Position numbers and translations under genes: made by a program. A DNA stretch of 61,850 bases, from positions 1-61,850 of the forward strand of contig CACZZN010000008.1 of NCBI GenBank assembly GCA_902785705.1. The letters run 5' to 3'. Positions 26,086 through 34,938 of the stretch are shown here, in pieces. Every line of letters starts with the position of its first letter. The stretch's first letter is position 1. The notes under the pieces were generated by a model. It was given only the letters and a program-made list of their open reading frames with translations. It made no database searches and was not told where the DNA came from. The stretch comes from an uncultured Veillonellaceae bacterium. GTDB lineage: Bacteria > Bacillota > Negativicutes > Selenomonadales > Selenomonadaceae.

Positions 26086-28283
26086 TATGCAATCATCCCT
26101 TTCTTCTTCTGCAAGAGCTGCAGGATCTTGTAACAGTTGGCGCGGACGGAGATGTACTCGTCAATGCCCGCATTGTTGTAAGTGTCCAAAAGGTCCTTCG
26201 GCGCAGCTCCCGCAAGGAACACCGTCGCCTTGGGCAAAACCTCGTGAAGCTTCGGCGCCAAAGCCGGCACGATTTCGGGATAGGCAGCATCCGTGGAGCA
26301 GATGACCACAGCATCCGCTCCGGACTCCTTCGCGGCAGCGGCGGCATCCTCCACGGTTTCAAACCCGTTGTTGCCAAGCACCTCGAAAGCTCCCACCTGC
26401 AGGAATCCCGTGGTGAAATCCGCCCGTGCCTTGTGCTGAGGAATAGGTCCCATGTTGGCCAAGAAGATTTTCACATTGTCCCCATGTTTCTCCCGATATT
26501 CCTCCGTGGTTTTCCGCAAGGCCTCAAAGCGCTCACTCCAACGATGCGGCAGGATGGGATCCACCTGTTCTGTTGACCGGTTCCCATCGTGCAGGGCCTC
26601 TGCCAGCTCTGCAATCGTGGCTCCCGCCTGAGCTGCCCGGATGGCCGCATCCACCGGATTCTCCCCTGCGTCCTTGAGAGCCGCGAGTTGCTCCTTTTTG
26701 AAGGGCTCGTCGATATCGGAAAGGTATGCTTCCACATCCGCCTTGCGTTGCTTTTTGAGCTCTTCCACATCCTCCGGGCGGGCATCCAGAAGCTTCTCTG
26801 TCATGTTCGGGTACATGTTGTTGCCGACAATGCGATCCCGGCGAAGATCTGCTGCCTTGAACCGTTCCTCCAGGACGGAGGCGATTTCACTCTGGGGATA
26901 TCCTTCTGTGAGGGCTTTCACGATGCCCCCTTTTGCCTCGATGCTCTGGAACTCCTCCCAGATTTTTTCCTTCATCTGCTTTGTCAGCGTCTCCACTGCC
27001 CAGGACCCGCCTGCCGGATCGATCGGCTGCAAGAGACCGAATTCCTCCTGCAAGATGATCTGCACATTGCGGGCAATACGACGGGAGAACTCGTCTCCCT
27101 TGCGAATCGGCTCGTCAAAGGGACTGCTCTCAAAAGAATCCAAGCCCCCCACCACGCCGGAGAAGATCTCCGTGGTGTTGCGAAGCATATTGACATAGGG
27201 GTCGTAGACTGTCTTGAAAAAGAGGGCAGGACGAGCATGGATGTGCATGCGCTGGGCTTCGGCGCTGCCGCCAAAGGCGCCCACGATCTGTGCCCAAATG
27301 GGGCGCACGGCGCGAAGCTTCGCAATCTGCAGGAAGAAGTTGGCTCCCATGGAGAAGCCGAACATGATCTGTTTCGCCGCATCGTCGATGGAAACACCGC
27401 GATCCAGCAGCGCCCGAAGATAGGAAACCGCCATGGAAAGGGTGTAGGCCACCTCCTGGACATCGTTGGCGCCGCCCTGGCTGAATACATCGCTCCGAGC
27501 GAAAATCGTCCGAAGCTCCGGTGCATGCTCCTTTGTCCATTTGGCGCAGGCTGCCATTTCATCGTAGAGCTGGGAGACGGAGGCCCCGTTCCTGCCGTGC
27601 TCCGCAAGCTCCCCAATGGGATTCGCACCAATGAACCCTTTGAGTTTGGAGATGTCCTTTCCCGATGCCTTGAGGGTGCCCATAGTGAGAGCGAGCATGG
27701 GAAGTGCTGAGGCTCCGGCGTAGATGTAAAGAGGGAATTTTTCCAAGTCCAGCTCATCCAGAAGCGTATGCACGTCATCGATGGTCGTCACGCTCACGCC
27801 CTTGTCTCCCGGCGTCTCTGCATCCCGAACGTCCCGAGCGGCAAGGCTCGCACTGTCCAAACGTACATGGTAGATGGTGGCTCCCTTTTCCTGCTCGTGA
27901 CGCAGGAGTTCATTGTTCTCCTTTGGCAGGGTTTCGTCACATACTTGGGCAATCCCCCAAGGTTTCCCCACATAGCCGTTCTCCTGTGCACCCCGCAGGA
28001 AATCCCCCATGCCGGGGAAGGATGCCTTGGGCAGGATGTCCTCCGTTCCCGCCCGCGTGTACATGGGATCAAAGGTAATGCCCTCGTAGGTTTTGGTGTA
28101 CATCTTTTTTTCGAAGGGCGCTCCCTTCAAAAGGGCGACACACGCCTCCTTCCACTCTTCGTAGGTGGGGGGAGTGAACTCGTCCAACGGCACGTCCGGA
28201 AAGTCCGTCTGTTGCTCGGCCTTTTTCAGAATGGCCTGCAGATCCAGCTCTTCCGTTTTCTGTCCACCGGTCTCATTGCTCAT
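26085..28283 (-). CDS. mutA: Methylmalonyl-CoA mutase, small subunit
   Basis: The non-catalytic partner of MutB. It keeps the mutase fold ([48 protein letters not shown]) but the cobalamin-binding domain is degenerate: at the place of the D-x-H-x-x-G motif it reads [10 protein letters not shown]. It has 732 residues, equal to the MutB length, reflecting their origin by duplication. ATG 28283 follows GAGGAGG. It is the first gene of the operon, about 140 bases downstream of a cobalamin riboswitch and its terminator. Confidence 0.96.
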   Translation of the reverse strand: MSNETGGQKTEELDLQAILKKAEQQTDFPDVPLDEFTPPTYEEWKEACVALLKGAPFEKKMYTKTYEGITFDPMYTRAGTEDILPKASFPGMGDFLRGAQENGYVGKPWGIAQVCDETLPKENNELLRHEQEKGATIYHVRLDSASLAARDVRDAETPGDKGVSVTTIDDVHTLLDELDLEKFPLYIYAGASALPMLALTMGTLKASGKDISKLKGFIGANPIGELAEHGRNGASVSQLYDEMAACAKWTKEHAPELRTIFARSDVFSQGGANDVQEVAYTLSMAVSYLRALLDRGVSIDDAAKQIMFGFSMGANFFLQIAKLRAVRPIWAQIVGAFGGSAEAQRMHIHARPALFFKTVYDPYVNMLRNTTEIFSGVVGGLDSFESSPFDEPIRKGDEFSRRIARNVQIILQEEFGLLQPIDPAGGSWAVETLTKQMKEKIWEEFQSIEAKGGIVKALTEGYPQSEIASVLEERFKAADLRRDRIVGNNMYPNMTEKLLDARPEDVEELKKQRKADVEAYLSDIDEPFKKEQLAALKDAGENPVDAAIRAAQAGATIAELAEALHDGNRSTEQVDPILPHRWSERFEALRKTTEEYREKHGDNVKIFLANMGPIPQHKARADFTTGFLQVGAFEVLGNNGFETVEDAAAAAKESGADAVVICSTDAAYPEIVPALAPKLHEVLPKATVFLAGAAPKDLLDTYNNAGIDEYISVRANCYKILQLLQKKKGMIA

Positions 28284-28424
28284 AGTACAGCCTCCTCTTA
28301 CATTTTTTCACACAAATAGCGGCAACCCGCCTGCGAAAATGCCTGCAGATTGCCGCCCGTGATTTCTTTTTCCGAGCACAATGCACCTCTGGCGAAACCA
28401 TCGCCAAAGGCAGCACATCCCTAT

Positions 28425-28452
28425 AAAAAACCGGCTTGCATACACAAGCCGG
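28425..28452 (-). terminator. Terminator between B12 riboswitch 1 and mutA
   Basis: On the minus strand CCGGCTTG-TGTATG-CAAGCCGG is followed by TTTTTTATA. It lies just downstream of the proximal cobalamin aptamer and is the likely expression platform. From here to the mutA start (28284-28424) I see only smaller hairpins (for example TGGCGA/TCGCCA near 28390-28407) and no gene. Confidence 0.85.
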
Positions 28453-28479
28453 AGGATGCCACTATGCCATGCTCTTCAA

Positions 28480-28740
28480 AGCACAGTCCCAATCCCCTAC
28501 CCATCGCTCGCAGGTACAGGCAGTGAGGAAATCCCCCCACGCCAACGGTGATGCTAGAACAGGCAGTTCTCCTGGCTCGGCTTCATCGTGCTGCGCGCCT
28601 TCCCAAGGTACTCATATCTACCCCAGTGACATCATGCGCAGAACTCCACCCTACAGTGGCGGGACCGCTTCGGCTTGGCAATGGCTTGACCGAATTCCCT
28701 ATTAAGTCCTGTGGACACCTGTTCCCTGCTATTTGTTGTT
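28480..28740 (-). promoter_or_regulatory. Cobalamin riboswitch 1 (proximal, mutA leader)
   Basis: On the minus strand the leader contains the conserved cobalamin-aptamer boxes in order: AGGTGTCC at the 5' end, TTAATAGGGAA, GCGGTCCCGCCACTGT, TGTCACTGGG, TTGGGAAGGCG, then the B12 box region GATGAAGCCGAGCCAGGAGA followed by CTGCC. It has its own promoter and a downstream terminator before mutA. Boundaries are approximate, read by eye. Confidence 0.93.
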
Positions 28741-28751
28741 TGCTAAGGATA

Positions 28752-28780
28752 ATATTAATGCAGTTTATGTTTTTTGTCAA
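28752..28780 (-). promoter_or_regulatory. Promoter of riboswitch 1 / mutA operon
   Basis: On the minus strand TTGACA (28780-28775) and TAATAT (28757-28752) with a 17-bp spacer, a close consensus match, lying just downstream of a strong terminator. It makes the mutA transcription unit independent of the upstream riboswitch. Confidence 0.8.
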
Positions 28781-28808
28781 GAATTGAGAAAATATTGCAT
28801 AAATATCT

Positions 28809-28838
28809 AAAAAAATCCCCGAGGTTTCATCCTCGGGG
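28809..28838 (-). terminator. Terminator ending the riboswitch 2 transcript
   Basis: On the minus strand an 8-bp GC-rich stem (CCCCGAGG / CCTCGGGG) with a 6-base loop is followed by ATTTTTTT. It stands between riboswitch 2 and the promoter of riboswitch 1. Confidence 0.88.
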
Positions 28839-29104
28839 TGCTGCCATGAGAGGCCGCAAACTAGAACTGAAATGAATGAGCAATGAACCCCCAAAGAACC
28901 TCTCTGGGGGAAGGAACAATCAGGATGCATCAGGCATCATGGGCATTCCTTTCCTCAGAGCTCTTGGAAGAATCTTCACACGCAAACAGGCCCTTTTCCC
29001 GAAAGTTGGAAAGGGGCCTGTTTCTATCGTACATTTCAGTTCTCTAATATTCCGATCTTGTAAATATGTGCCGGAATTTATAGCAACACGGAATGTATCC
29101 GCAG
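28839..29104 (-). ncRNA. Possible riboswitch-controlled non-coding RNA
   Basis: This stretch between riboswitch 2 and its terminator has no convincing protein gene. It contains a strong 16-bp hairpin (28984-29023) that lacks a T-run on the minus strand, a CCCCCA/TGGGGG hairpin near 28888-28912, and a GAGGAAAGGA site before an eight-codon reading frame ending at 28920 (MPMMPDAS). I infer either a small RNA or a leader-peptide transcript under B12 control. Confidence 0.4.
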
Positions 29105-29390
29105 AATCCCCATCCCCATCACTCGCAGGTAACCAGAAATCATCTCCAATGCGGCAGGATTCAACCTCCCTGCTGCACCAATCAGTTCTGACGGCGATTG
29201 TCAATCAGGCAATTCTCCTGGCTCCAGGTCATCGCTCCTCTGCGCCTTCCCAGGGTTTCCCCCAGTGACATTTCTCCGCGCCCGCAGGGCACAGGGCAGA
29301 TTCGCTCGCTGATACAGTGGCGGGACCGCACCGGCATTTCACCGGACTTCCTTATTAAGTCATCGACACCTGATCCAATGCATATGAAAT
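29105..29390 (-). promoter_or_regulatory. Cobalamin riboswitch 2 (distal, orphan)
   Basis: On the minus strand: AGGTGTCGATGACTTAATAAGG, split here as AGGTGTCGATGAC and TTAATAAGG, then GCGGTCCCGCCACTGT, TGTCACTGGGGG, CTGGGAAGGCGC and GAGCCAGGAGAATTGCCTG. These are all boxes of a cobalamin aptamer in the right order. It has its own promoter (29412-29441) and is separated from mutA by a strong terminator and a second riboswitch. Boundaries are approximate. Confidence 0.93.
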
Positions 29391-29411
29391 TGTCAACGCT
29401 CCGTGAGTTAC

Positions 29412-29441
29412 ATTGTACTATTCTATGGCCACAGATGTCAA
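29412..29441 (-). promoter_or_regulatory. Promoter of riboswitch 2
   Basis: On the minus strand TTGACA (29441-29436) and TACAAT (29417-29412) with an 18-bp spacer, between the terminator of the sugar operon and the aptamer. Confidence 0.75.
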
Positions 29442-29458
29442 GTTATTATTCTGACGAC

Positions 29459-29486
29459 AAAAACGAGCGGCACCAAGACCGCTCGT
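29459..29486 (-). terminator. Terminator of the PTS-glucosidase-HAD operon
   Basis: On the minus strand ACGAGCGG and CCGCTCGT pair around an 8-base loop, followed by TTTTG, about 30 bases beyond the HAD gene. Confidence 0.85.
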
Positions 29487-29514
29487 ACTTGTTTGCACAG
29501 ATAGGAAGGAACCT

Positions 29515-30288
29515 TCACATATTGTCCGCCAGCATGGCGCCGACACCGGCGTAGACCTTTTTGGCCCGCTTTTTGATTTCCGACCGGGCCGTGTCCACCG
29601 TATAGCCGTCAAAGGCTTCGATCATGGGCAGATCATTGGTCTCATCGCCGATGGCGTAAATTTCAGGCTGCTGCCATCCCATGAGTTCCGTCATGCTGGC
29701 AATGCCCTGACGCTTGCTGACATCTCTGGGAGTAATATCCACACTGCACCGATTGGGATAAGCGTGGATGACATCGCCAAAGCGGCCATTCAAGAGACTG
29801 CTGACCGCATCCGCCTCTGCAGGTTCCGTGAACCCCAGACAGAACTGGTGGATCCGAGGCAGTTTCAGAATGTCCTCTTCCCTCATGCTCACAATCTTGA
29901 AATCCCACTCCCTGGCCTCCCGGGTAATCCAGGAGCCTTCCCTTTCGTGGTACAGGTAGGTACAGTCTGCCGCCGAAAAGGCAAAGTGAAAAGAGCGGCG
30001 AACTTCCGGCAGTTTCACCATCTCTGCCAGCGTCTTCAAAGGAATGTCCCCCTGCCACAGAATGTTCCCCTCCGCATCACAGATCAGGGCACCATTGTTG
30101 CAGACGGCATAATCCGAGCCAATCCCATAGTAATCGAGCTGTGGCATCAGCATGCCATAGTCACGCCCCGACACAACGCCAAACTTATGTCCGGCCTTGC
30201 GCCACGCCCTGACAGCATCCGCATCCTCTTTGGCTATGCGGTTCTCGCGGAACAATGTCCCATCGTAATCACTGGCGGCAATTTTCAT
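29515..30288 (-). CDS. HAD-IIB family hydrolase (Cof-like phosphatase)
   Basis: A haloacid dehalogenase-type phosphatase of about 257 residues. Motif I is SDYDGTLF at residues 6-13, with Asp nucleophile and acid/base; the late motif is GDETNDLPMIE. The type IIB cap and the sequence VVSGRDYGML place it with Cof/sugar-phosphate phosphatases. ATG 30288 follows AGAGGTG at seven bases and overlaps the end of the GH13 gene by 20 bases. As the last gene of a sugar PTS operon it probably removes phosphate from an accumulating sugar phosphate; the substrate is not known. Confidence 0.88.
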   Translation of the reverse strand: MKIAASDYDGTLFRENRIAKEDADAVRAWRKAGHKFGVVSGRDYGMLMPQLDYYGIGSDYAVCNNGALICDAEGNILWQGDIPLKTLAEMVKLPEVRRSFHFAFSAADCTYLYHEREGSWITREAREWDFKIVSMREEDILKLPRIHQFCLGFTEPAEADAVSSLLNGRFGDVIHAYPNRCSVDITPRDVSKRQGIASMTELMGWQQPEIYAIGDETNDLPMIEAFDGYTVDTARSEIKKRAKKVYAGVGAMLADNM

Positions 30289-31984
30289 CGGATCGCACCT
30301 CTGTCTCTGACTCTCTGTAATAGCAGACGGCTTCATAGGGACGAAGCGTTCCCTTGCAGGCATTTTCCATGCTGCCGAGCAAAAGCTCTGCCCCTTCCAG
30401 CAGCTCCTTGTCATAATCTGCAGTCTTTCCTGTAAAGTTCACGAAAGTGAAGGTCTCCCTCCCCCTTAATTTTCGGCAAAAAGCAAAGATATCCTCCCGC
30501 TCCGGCAAAAGTTCCCGATAGCTCCCGCCTTGCAGAACCTCTGCGGCATTTCCTTCCCTGCGCAGATGGCTGAGCCTTCGATAAAAGGAAAGCACCGATG
30601 TTTCCTCTTGAGCTTCTGCCTCCACGCAGCACATGGCATAATCCTCATGAACGGGCAGCCATGGGGTGCCGGAAGTGAAGCCCGCCTGTCTGCCCCTGTC
30701 CCACTGCATGGGGGTACGGGCATTGTCGCGGCTGTAACGGTGGACTGCCCGGATGGCCTTTTCCGGGGAACATCCCGACTGTATGGCCAATTCGTACTGG
30801 CCATGGGAGGAGATATCATCATAGTCCTCGATACTGTCCCAGGCTACATTGTCCATGCCCAGTTCTTGTCCTTGATAGACAAAGGGCGTGCCTCGCAGCG
30901 TAAAGAGCGTCATTGCCATGGCCTTGGCTGCCGCGCCGGGATCCGCCTCATCAGGGAAAAAGTGCCGCACACAGCGGGGCTGATCGTGATTTTCAAAGAA
31001 GATGGGATACCACCCGTCAGAAGCGGTTGCCGCCTGGCTGGCGCTGAGGCATGCTTTGAGACGGGGAATCAATCGAGGAGAATATCCCTCTGCCTTGTAC
31101 CAGATTTCTCCCTCAGGGAATTCCAGGCACGTATGGGAAAACTCAAAGAGCATATCAAAAATACCGTTTTCTCCCACCCAGTGCTTCAAATCCTCCGGCC
31201 CTACCCCATTGGCCTCCGCCACGGTGAAAATGTCATGCCCTGCAAAGACCTTTTCCTTGAACTCCCGCAGGAAATCGAGAATGCCCGGGGTATTGGCGGT
31301 CATCGTGTGGATATTCACCATGTCGTCCCCGCCATCGGGCACCCCATCCAGAAGTTCTTTTGGCTTTTTGATGTAGACAATGGCATCGATGCGGAATCCC
31401 CCTACGCCCTTTTCCAGCCAGAAGTTCGCCGCATCATAAAGAGCTTGCCGCACCTGAGGATTTTCCCAGTTCAGATCCGGCTGCTGGGACGCAAAGGTAT
31501 GGAGATAATATTGCTGCCGCTCCTCGCACCATGTCCATGCGCTGCCGCCGAAAATGGAACGCCAGTTGGTGGGGGGCGCCCCATCCTCCTTTGCGTCACG
31601 CCAGATATACCAGTCGGATTTGGCATTGTCCCGGCTCTTTCTCGACTCCCGGAACCATGCATGCTGGTCGGAGGTATGATTGTAGACCAGATCCATCACG
31701 ATGCGGATATTCCTGTCCTTTGCCTCGGCAATCAAATTCTCCATGTCCTTCATCGTCCCATAGGAAGGATCAATGCTCTTGTAATCTGCAATATCATAGC
31801 CATTGTCCACCATGGGGGAGCGGTAGACGGGCGTCAGCCACACGGCCCCCACTCCCAGCGTCTTCAGATAATCCAGCTTCTCCGTGATTCCGCGAATATC
31901 TCCCTGACCGCTTCCCGTGGTGTCCATGAAACTCTTTGGATACACCTGATAGACCACGGTCTTCTGCCACCACTTCAATGCCAT
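30269..31984 (-). CDS. GH13 alpha-glucosidase
   Basis: A 571-residue glycoside hydrolase of family 13, of the oligo-1,6-glucosidase / trehalose-6-phosphate hydrolase branch. It opens KWWQKTVVYQVYPKSF; the catalytic nucleophile Asp is in GVGGFRIDAI near residue 205, the acid Glu in TVAEANG and the transition-state Asp in FFENHDQPR. It has no signal peptide, so it is cytoplasmic and acts on sugar imported by the adjacent PTS (15-base gap). That would be a phosphorylated or a free alpha-glucoside; sequence alone does not decide between isomaltose-like, sucrose-isomer and trehalose substrates. ATG 31984 is used. Confidence 0.9.
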   Translation of the reverse strand: MALKWWQKTVVYQVYPKSFMDTTGSGQGDIRGITEKLDYLKTLGVGAVWLTPVYRSPMVDNGYDIADYKSIDPSYGTMKDMENLIAEAKDRNIRIVMDLVYNHTSDQHAWFRESRKSRDNAKSDWYIWRDAKEDGAPPTNWRSIFGGSAWTWCEERQQYYLHTFASQQPDLNWENPQVRQALYDAANFWLEKGVGGFRIDAIVYIKKPKELLDGVPDGGDDMVNIHTMTANTPGILDFLREFKEKVFAGHDIFTVAEANGVGPEDLKHWVGENGIFDMLFEFSHTCLEFPEGEIWYKAEGYSPRLIPRLKACLSASQAATASDGWYPIFFENHDQPRCVRHFFPDEADPGAAAKAMAMTLFTLRGTPFVYQGQELGMDNVAWDSIEDYDDISSHGQYELAIQSGCSPEKAIRAVHRYSRDNARTPMQWDRGRQAGFTSGTPWLPVHEDYAMCCVEAEAQEETSVLSFYRRLSHLRREGNAAEVLQGGSYRELLPEREDIFAFCRKLRGRETFTFVNFTGKTADYDKELLEGAELLLGSMENACKGTLRPYEAVCYYRESETEVRSDENCRQ

Positions 31985-31999
31985 GTCCGCTCACCTCCG

Positions 32000-34114
32000 T
32001 CAAAATGCCAGAATGTCTGTGCTGCCAGCCTCTACATCCTGATCTTCCATCTTGCGCATCTGGGGATACTCTGCCGAATTCGTCACCGCCATAATCACCG
32101 TGTTTTTGTAGCCGGCAGCCTTGATGACCTCTGCATCGAACCGCACCAAAGGAGTACCCGCCTTGACATGGGCTCCCTGTTCTGTCAGAAGTTCAAAGCC
32201 CTCCCCATTCAGTTTTACCGTGTCGATGCCAATGTGGATCAAAAGCTCTGCTCCGTTTTCCAGCCGCAGGCCGATGGCATGACGGCTTTCGTCCATCACC
32301 ATGGTGACCTCCGCATCCGCAGGAGCTACGACCGTATTCCCCACAGGCTCGATGGCCACACCGTCGCCCAACATCTTCCGGGAGAACATCTCATCCTCCA
32401 CTGCCGTAATGTCCATGAGCTTGCCGGAGACAAATGCCTGAAGCTTCATAGCCAAATCCATGTCTGCTTTGGGAGCGGCACTCTTCGCTGCTGCTGGAGA
32501 TGCTTCAATCCTCTCTCCTTTCAGCAGTGCGTCAAAGTAACTCCGCACCTGAGGAACGGAAAGTCCCACGATCACCTGCATGGCATGGCCGTTCTTCACC
32601 AGTCCGAAAGCGCCTGCCTTGGTGAACTTGCTCACAGCGGCTACCTTGTCGGGGTCTGCCACTGTCACTCTGAGGCGAGTCGCGCAGTTGGTCACTTCCT
32701 TGATATTTTCGGGTCCCCCCAAGCAGTCCAGGAAGACTTTCGCCTTGATGGCCATCGCATTGTCCCCCAGGCCCATCTCTTCCATTTCCTTTTTCGCCTG
32801 GTAATCCGCCTTGGTAAAGAGCTTGTCCTCCGCATCATCCGCCGTACGTCCCGGTGTCGCATAGTCAAATTTCAGGATGAGATAGCGGAACACGAAGAAG
32901 TAGATTGCGGTGAAGCACAGCCCCACGCCGATCTGCATGATATAGGTTCCCGCATGATATGAGAAAAGAGGAATCCAGTTCTGCACAAAACAGTCAATCA
33001 GACCGCCGCCGAAATTCCCCGAAAGACCGAAGAAGTAAAGAGTTGCAGACAGCGTGGCTGCCAGCACGGCATGAACGGCATAGAGAAGCGGAGCCACAAA
33101 GAGGAAGGTGAACTCCAACGGTTCCGTAATACCGCAAAGCATGGCGGTAAGCGTCGCGGGAATCAGGAGAGCTGCCGTCTTCTTGCGTTTCTCCGGCTTG
33201 GCGCACATGTAGATGGCCAGAGCCGCGCCGGGCAATCCGAAGACTTTGGAGCTGCCATGAAGGGCAAATCCGCCTTCGGGGAAAAGCTCCGCAAGACTCT
33301 GCGTGCTGGTGGAAAAATCATTGAGATGCTGGAGCCAGTAAGCCTGAATGCCACCGTCGCAGACCGCCGGTCCGAAGATGAAGGGCAAGTAGATGAAGTG
33401 ATGGAGTCCTGCCGGAAGCAGGATACGCTCAGAGAAAGTATAGGCCCAAACACCCAGAATGCCGCTGGTTTTGAGGAAATCCTGGAACTGCATAATGGCA
33501 TGCTGCACCGCGGGCCAGACAAGACAAAAGAGGAATGCCATGGGAATCATCACAGCGAAGCCCACCGCCACGACGAAGGCCGGGCCTTTGAAGATGCCGA
33601 GCCAGTCCGGGATATCCGTATCATAGAACCGATTGTGCAGCCAGGCAGTGACACAGGCGATGAAGATTGCTCCCAACATGCCCATGTCCAGTGTCTTGAT
33701 GTTGGCTATCATGGCCAGCCCTGTTCCTGCGCCTGCCTCCTGTGCGTAATCCACTCCGAAGAAGGCTCCGTGCAGGCTCAGAAAACCGGAAATAAAGTAG
33801 TTGAACACCATGTAAACGACGAAGGATTCCATCGCGCAACGGGCAGGCTCCTTCTTGGCAAAGCCGATGGGCACCGCGATGGCGAAAAGGATAGGCATTT
33901 GGGCGAACACCGTCCATGCTCCCTGCTCCACCACATACCAAAAATCGTACCAGACTGTCCCCGAAGCTGCCAGACTGCCCAAAAGCCCCTCGTTTTTGCA
34001 GATGATGGCGAGCGCCACCGTCAAGCCGAAGAACGCAAACAAAATAACAGGCGTGTACATCGCGCCGCCAAACCGCTGCATGCCCTGCATCACATGATCT
34101 TTGCTGAGCGTCAT
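32000..34114 (-). CDS. Alpha-glucoside-type PTS permease, EIICBA
   Basis: A single-chain phosphotransferase transporter of the glucose/glucoside superfamily. The EIIC membrane domain fills about the first 420 residues (several hydrophobic segments, FGLPGAALAIYM, GITEPLEFTFLF). EIIB follows with the phosphorylated Cys in VTNCATRLRV, and a C-terminal EIIA-Glc-like domain carries the His in LLIHIGIDTVKLNGEGF. I start at ATG 34114, seven bases after GGAGGG; the longer in-frame extension upstream runs through a terminator and palindrome and is not credible. It heads an operon with GH13 glucosidase and HAD phosphatase. The substrate is probably an alpha-glucoside (inferred from the EIIC type and the neighbour). 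Confidence 0.9.
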   Translation of the reverse strand: MTLSKDHVMQGMQRFGGAMYTPVILFAFFGLTVALAIICKNEGLLGSLAASGTVWYDFWYVVEQGAWTVFAQMPILFAIAVPIGFAKKEPARCAMESFVVYMVFNYFISGFLSLHGAFFGVDYAQEAGAGTGLAMIANIKTLDMGMLGAIFIACVTAWLHNRFYDTDIPDWLGIFKGPAFVVAVGFAVMIPMAFLFCLVWPAVQHAIMQFQDFLKTSGILGVWAYTFSERILLPAGLHHFIYLPFIFGPAVCDGGIQAYWLQHLNDFSTSTQSLAELFPEGGFALHGSSKVFGLPGAALAIYMCAKPEKRKKTAALLIPATLTAMLCGITEPLEFTFLFVAPLLYAVHAVLAATLSATLYFFGLSGNFGGGLIDCFVQNWIPLFSYHAGTYIMQIGVGLCFTAIYFFVFRYLILKFDYATPGRTADDAEDKLFTKADYQAKKEMEEMGLGDNAMAIKAKVFLDCLGGPENIKEVTNCATRLRVTVADPDKVAAVSKFTKAGAFGLVKNGHAMQVIVGLSVPQVRSYFDALLKGERIEASPAAAKSAAPKADMDLAMKLQAFVSGKLMDITAVEDEMFSRKMLGDGVAIEPVGNTVVAPADAEVTMVMDESRHAIGLRLENGAELLIHIGIDTVKLNGEGFELLTEQGAHVKAGTPLVRFDAEVIKAAGYKNTVIMAVTNSAEYPQMRKMEDQDVEAGSTDILAF

Positions 34115-34149
34115 GTTCATTCCCTCCTGCAAAAATATTTCTGTACAAG

Positions 34150-34165
34150 CATAAGATATCTTATG
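34150..34165. promoter_or_regulatory. 16-bp perfect palindrome, candidate operator of the PTS operon
   Basis: CATAAGATATCTTATG is fully self-complementary. It lies 36 bases upstream of the PTS start and just after the terminator of the upstream operon, where a repressor would be expected to act. No sugar regulator gene is in the window. Confidence 0.5.
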
Positions 34166-34175
34166 GGAAGATAAT

Positions 34176-34215
34176 AATAAAAAAAGCCCGCGAATGCAAT
34201 AGTTTCGCGGGCTTT
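34176..34215 (-). terminator. Terminator of the lipase / carbonic anhydrase / rubredoxin operon
   Basis: On the minus strand a 12-bp stem (34204-34215 with 34183-34194) with a 9-base loop is followed by TTTTATTATTATC. Confidence 0.88.
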
Positions 34216-34284
34216 CGGCAATCATTCCCCATTGTGCAATTCGGTACATTTCCTGTACTTTGGTACAGACATAGGAAACACGCA

Positions 34285-34908
34285 CTAGCTCATTACTTTT
34301 TCAAAATCGGAGGCGGGATGCTTGCAAATCGGACAGATAAAATCGGCGGGGAGCTCATCGCCCACATATTCATATCCGCAAATGGTGCAGCGCCAGATGG
34401 TTTTCCCATCCTTGGTCTGTCCCACAGGCTGCGGCTTCGGTTTGATATGCTGCTGATAGTAATTGTAGGTCGCAGACTCTGTCTCATTGAATACCTCTGC
34501 ATCCAACACCTTTGCCAGGAACAAGGTATGCGTGCCCAGATCCAGCTGCTGCGTGACCTCCGCAGAAATGTAAGAATTCGTCCCCTTTGTAACAGCCAAC
34601 GTGCCATTGCAAGCGCGCTTCACGGCATCGAAAGTTTCAAATTTGTTGACATCCTTCCCCGACTGAAACCCGAAATGCTTGAAAAGCTCAAAATCCGCTG
34701 CCTCACTGATGGCAGACACTGTGAACTGTTTCGAGGCGGCAATGATATCATGCGTATAGTTCATTTTATTGACCGCGATCGTAATCTGATTGGGATCGAC
34801 CGTCACCTGCGTGACCGTATTGATGATACAGCCATTGTCTTTCGTCCCGTCATTCGCTGTGAGCACGAACAATCCATAGGAAATCTTGTACATCGCCTTG
34901 TTATCCAT
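34285..34908 (-). CDS. hrb: Flavin reductase-like protein fused to rubredoxin (high-molecular-weight rubredoxin)
   Basis: A 207-residue fusion. Residues 1 to about 150 form an FMN-binding split-barrel flavin reductase domain (YKISYGLFVLTA, INTVTQVTVDPNQITIAV). The last 40 or so residues are a rubredoxin with WRCTICGYEY and FICPICKH, whose four Cys bind one iron. This matches the Hrb proteins of anaerobes, which pass electrons from NADH to oxygen- or NO-reducing flavodiiron proteins. No flavodiiron gene is in the window. ATG 34908 follows AGGAGGTG. It ends an operon with gamma-carbonic anhydrase and lipase and is followed by a terminator. Confidence 0.88.
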   Translation of the reverse strand: MDNKAMYKISYGLFVLTANDGTKDNGCIINTVTQVTVDPNQITIAVNKMNYTHDIIAASKQFTVSAISEAADFELFKHFGFQSGKDVNKFETFDAVKRACNGTLAVTKGTNSYISAEVTQQLDLGTHTLFLAKVLDAEVFNETESATYNYYQQHIKPKPQPVGQTKDGKTIWRCTICGYEYVGDELPADFICPICKHPASDFEKVMS

Positions 34909-34938
34909 AAAGACACCTCCTAAAAAATGAAAAGATTT

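Noticed and set aside
28583..28930. A 115-codon minus-strand open frame before mutA
   Set aside because: It crosses a terminator, the riboswitch 1 promoter and part of the riboswitch 1 aptamer, so it is not credible as a gene.
28984..29023. Strong 16-bp hairpin considered as a terminator for riboswitch 2
   Set aside because: On the minus strand the stem is followed by GCGTG and not by a T-run, so it is described as structure only; the clear terminator is at 28809-28838.
28920..29204. A 94-codon minus-strand open frame in the riboswitch 2 region
   Set aside because: It runs through the cobalamin aptamer itself. Only its last eight codons follow a ribosome-like site; those are mentioned as a possible leader peptide, not called as a gene.
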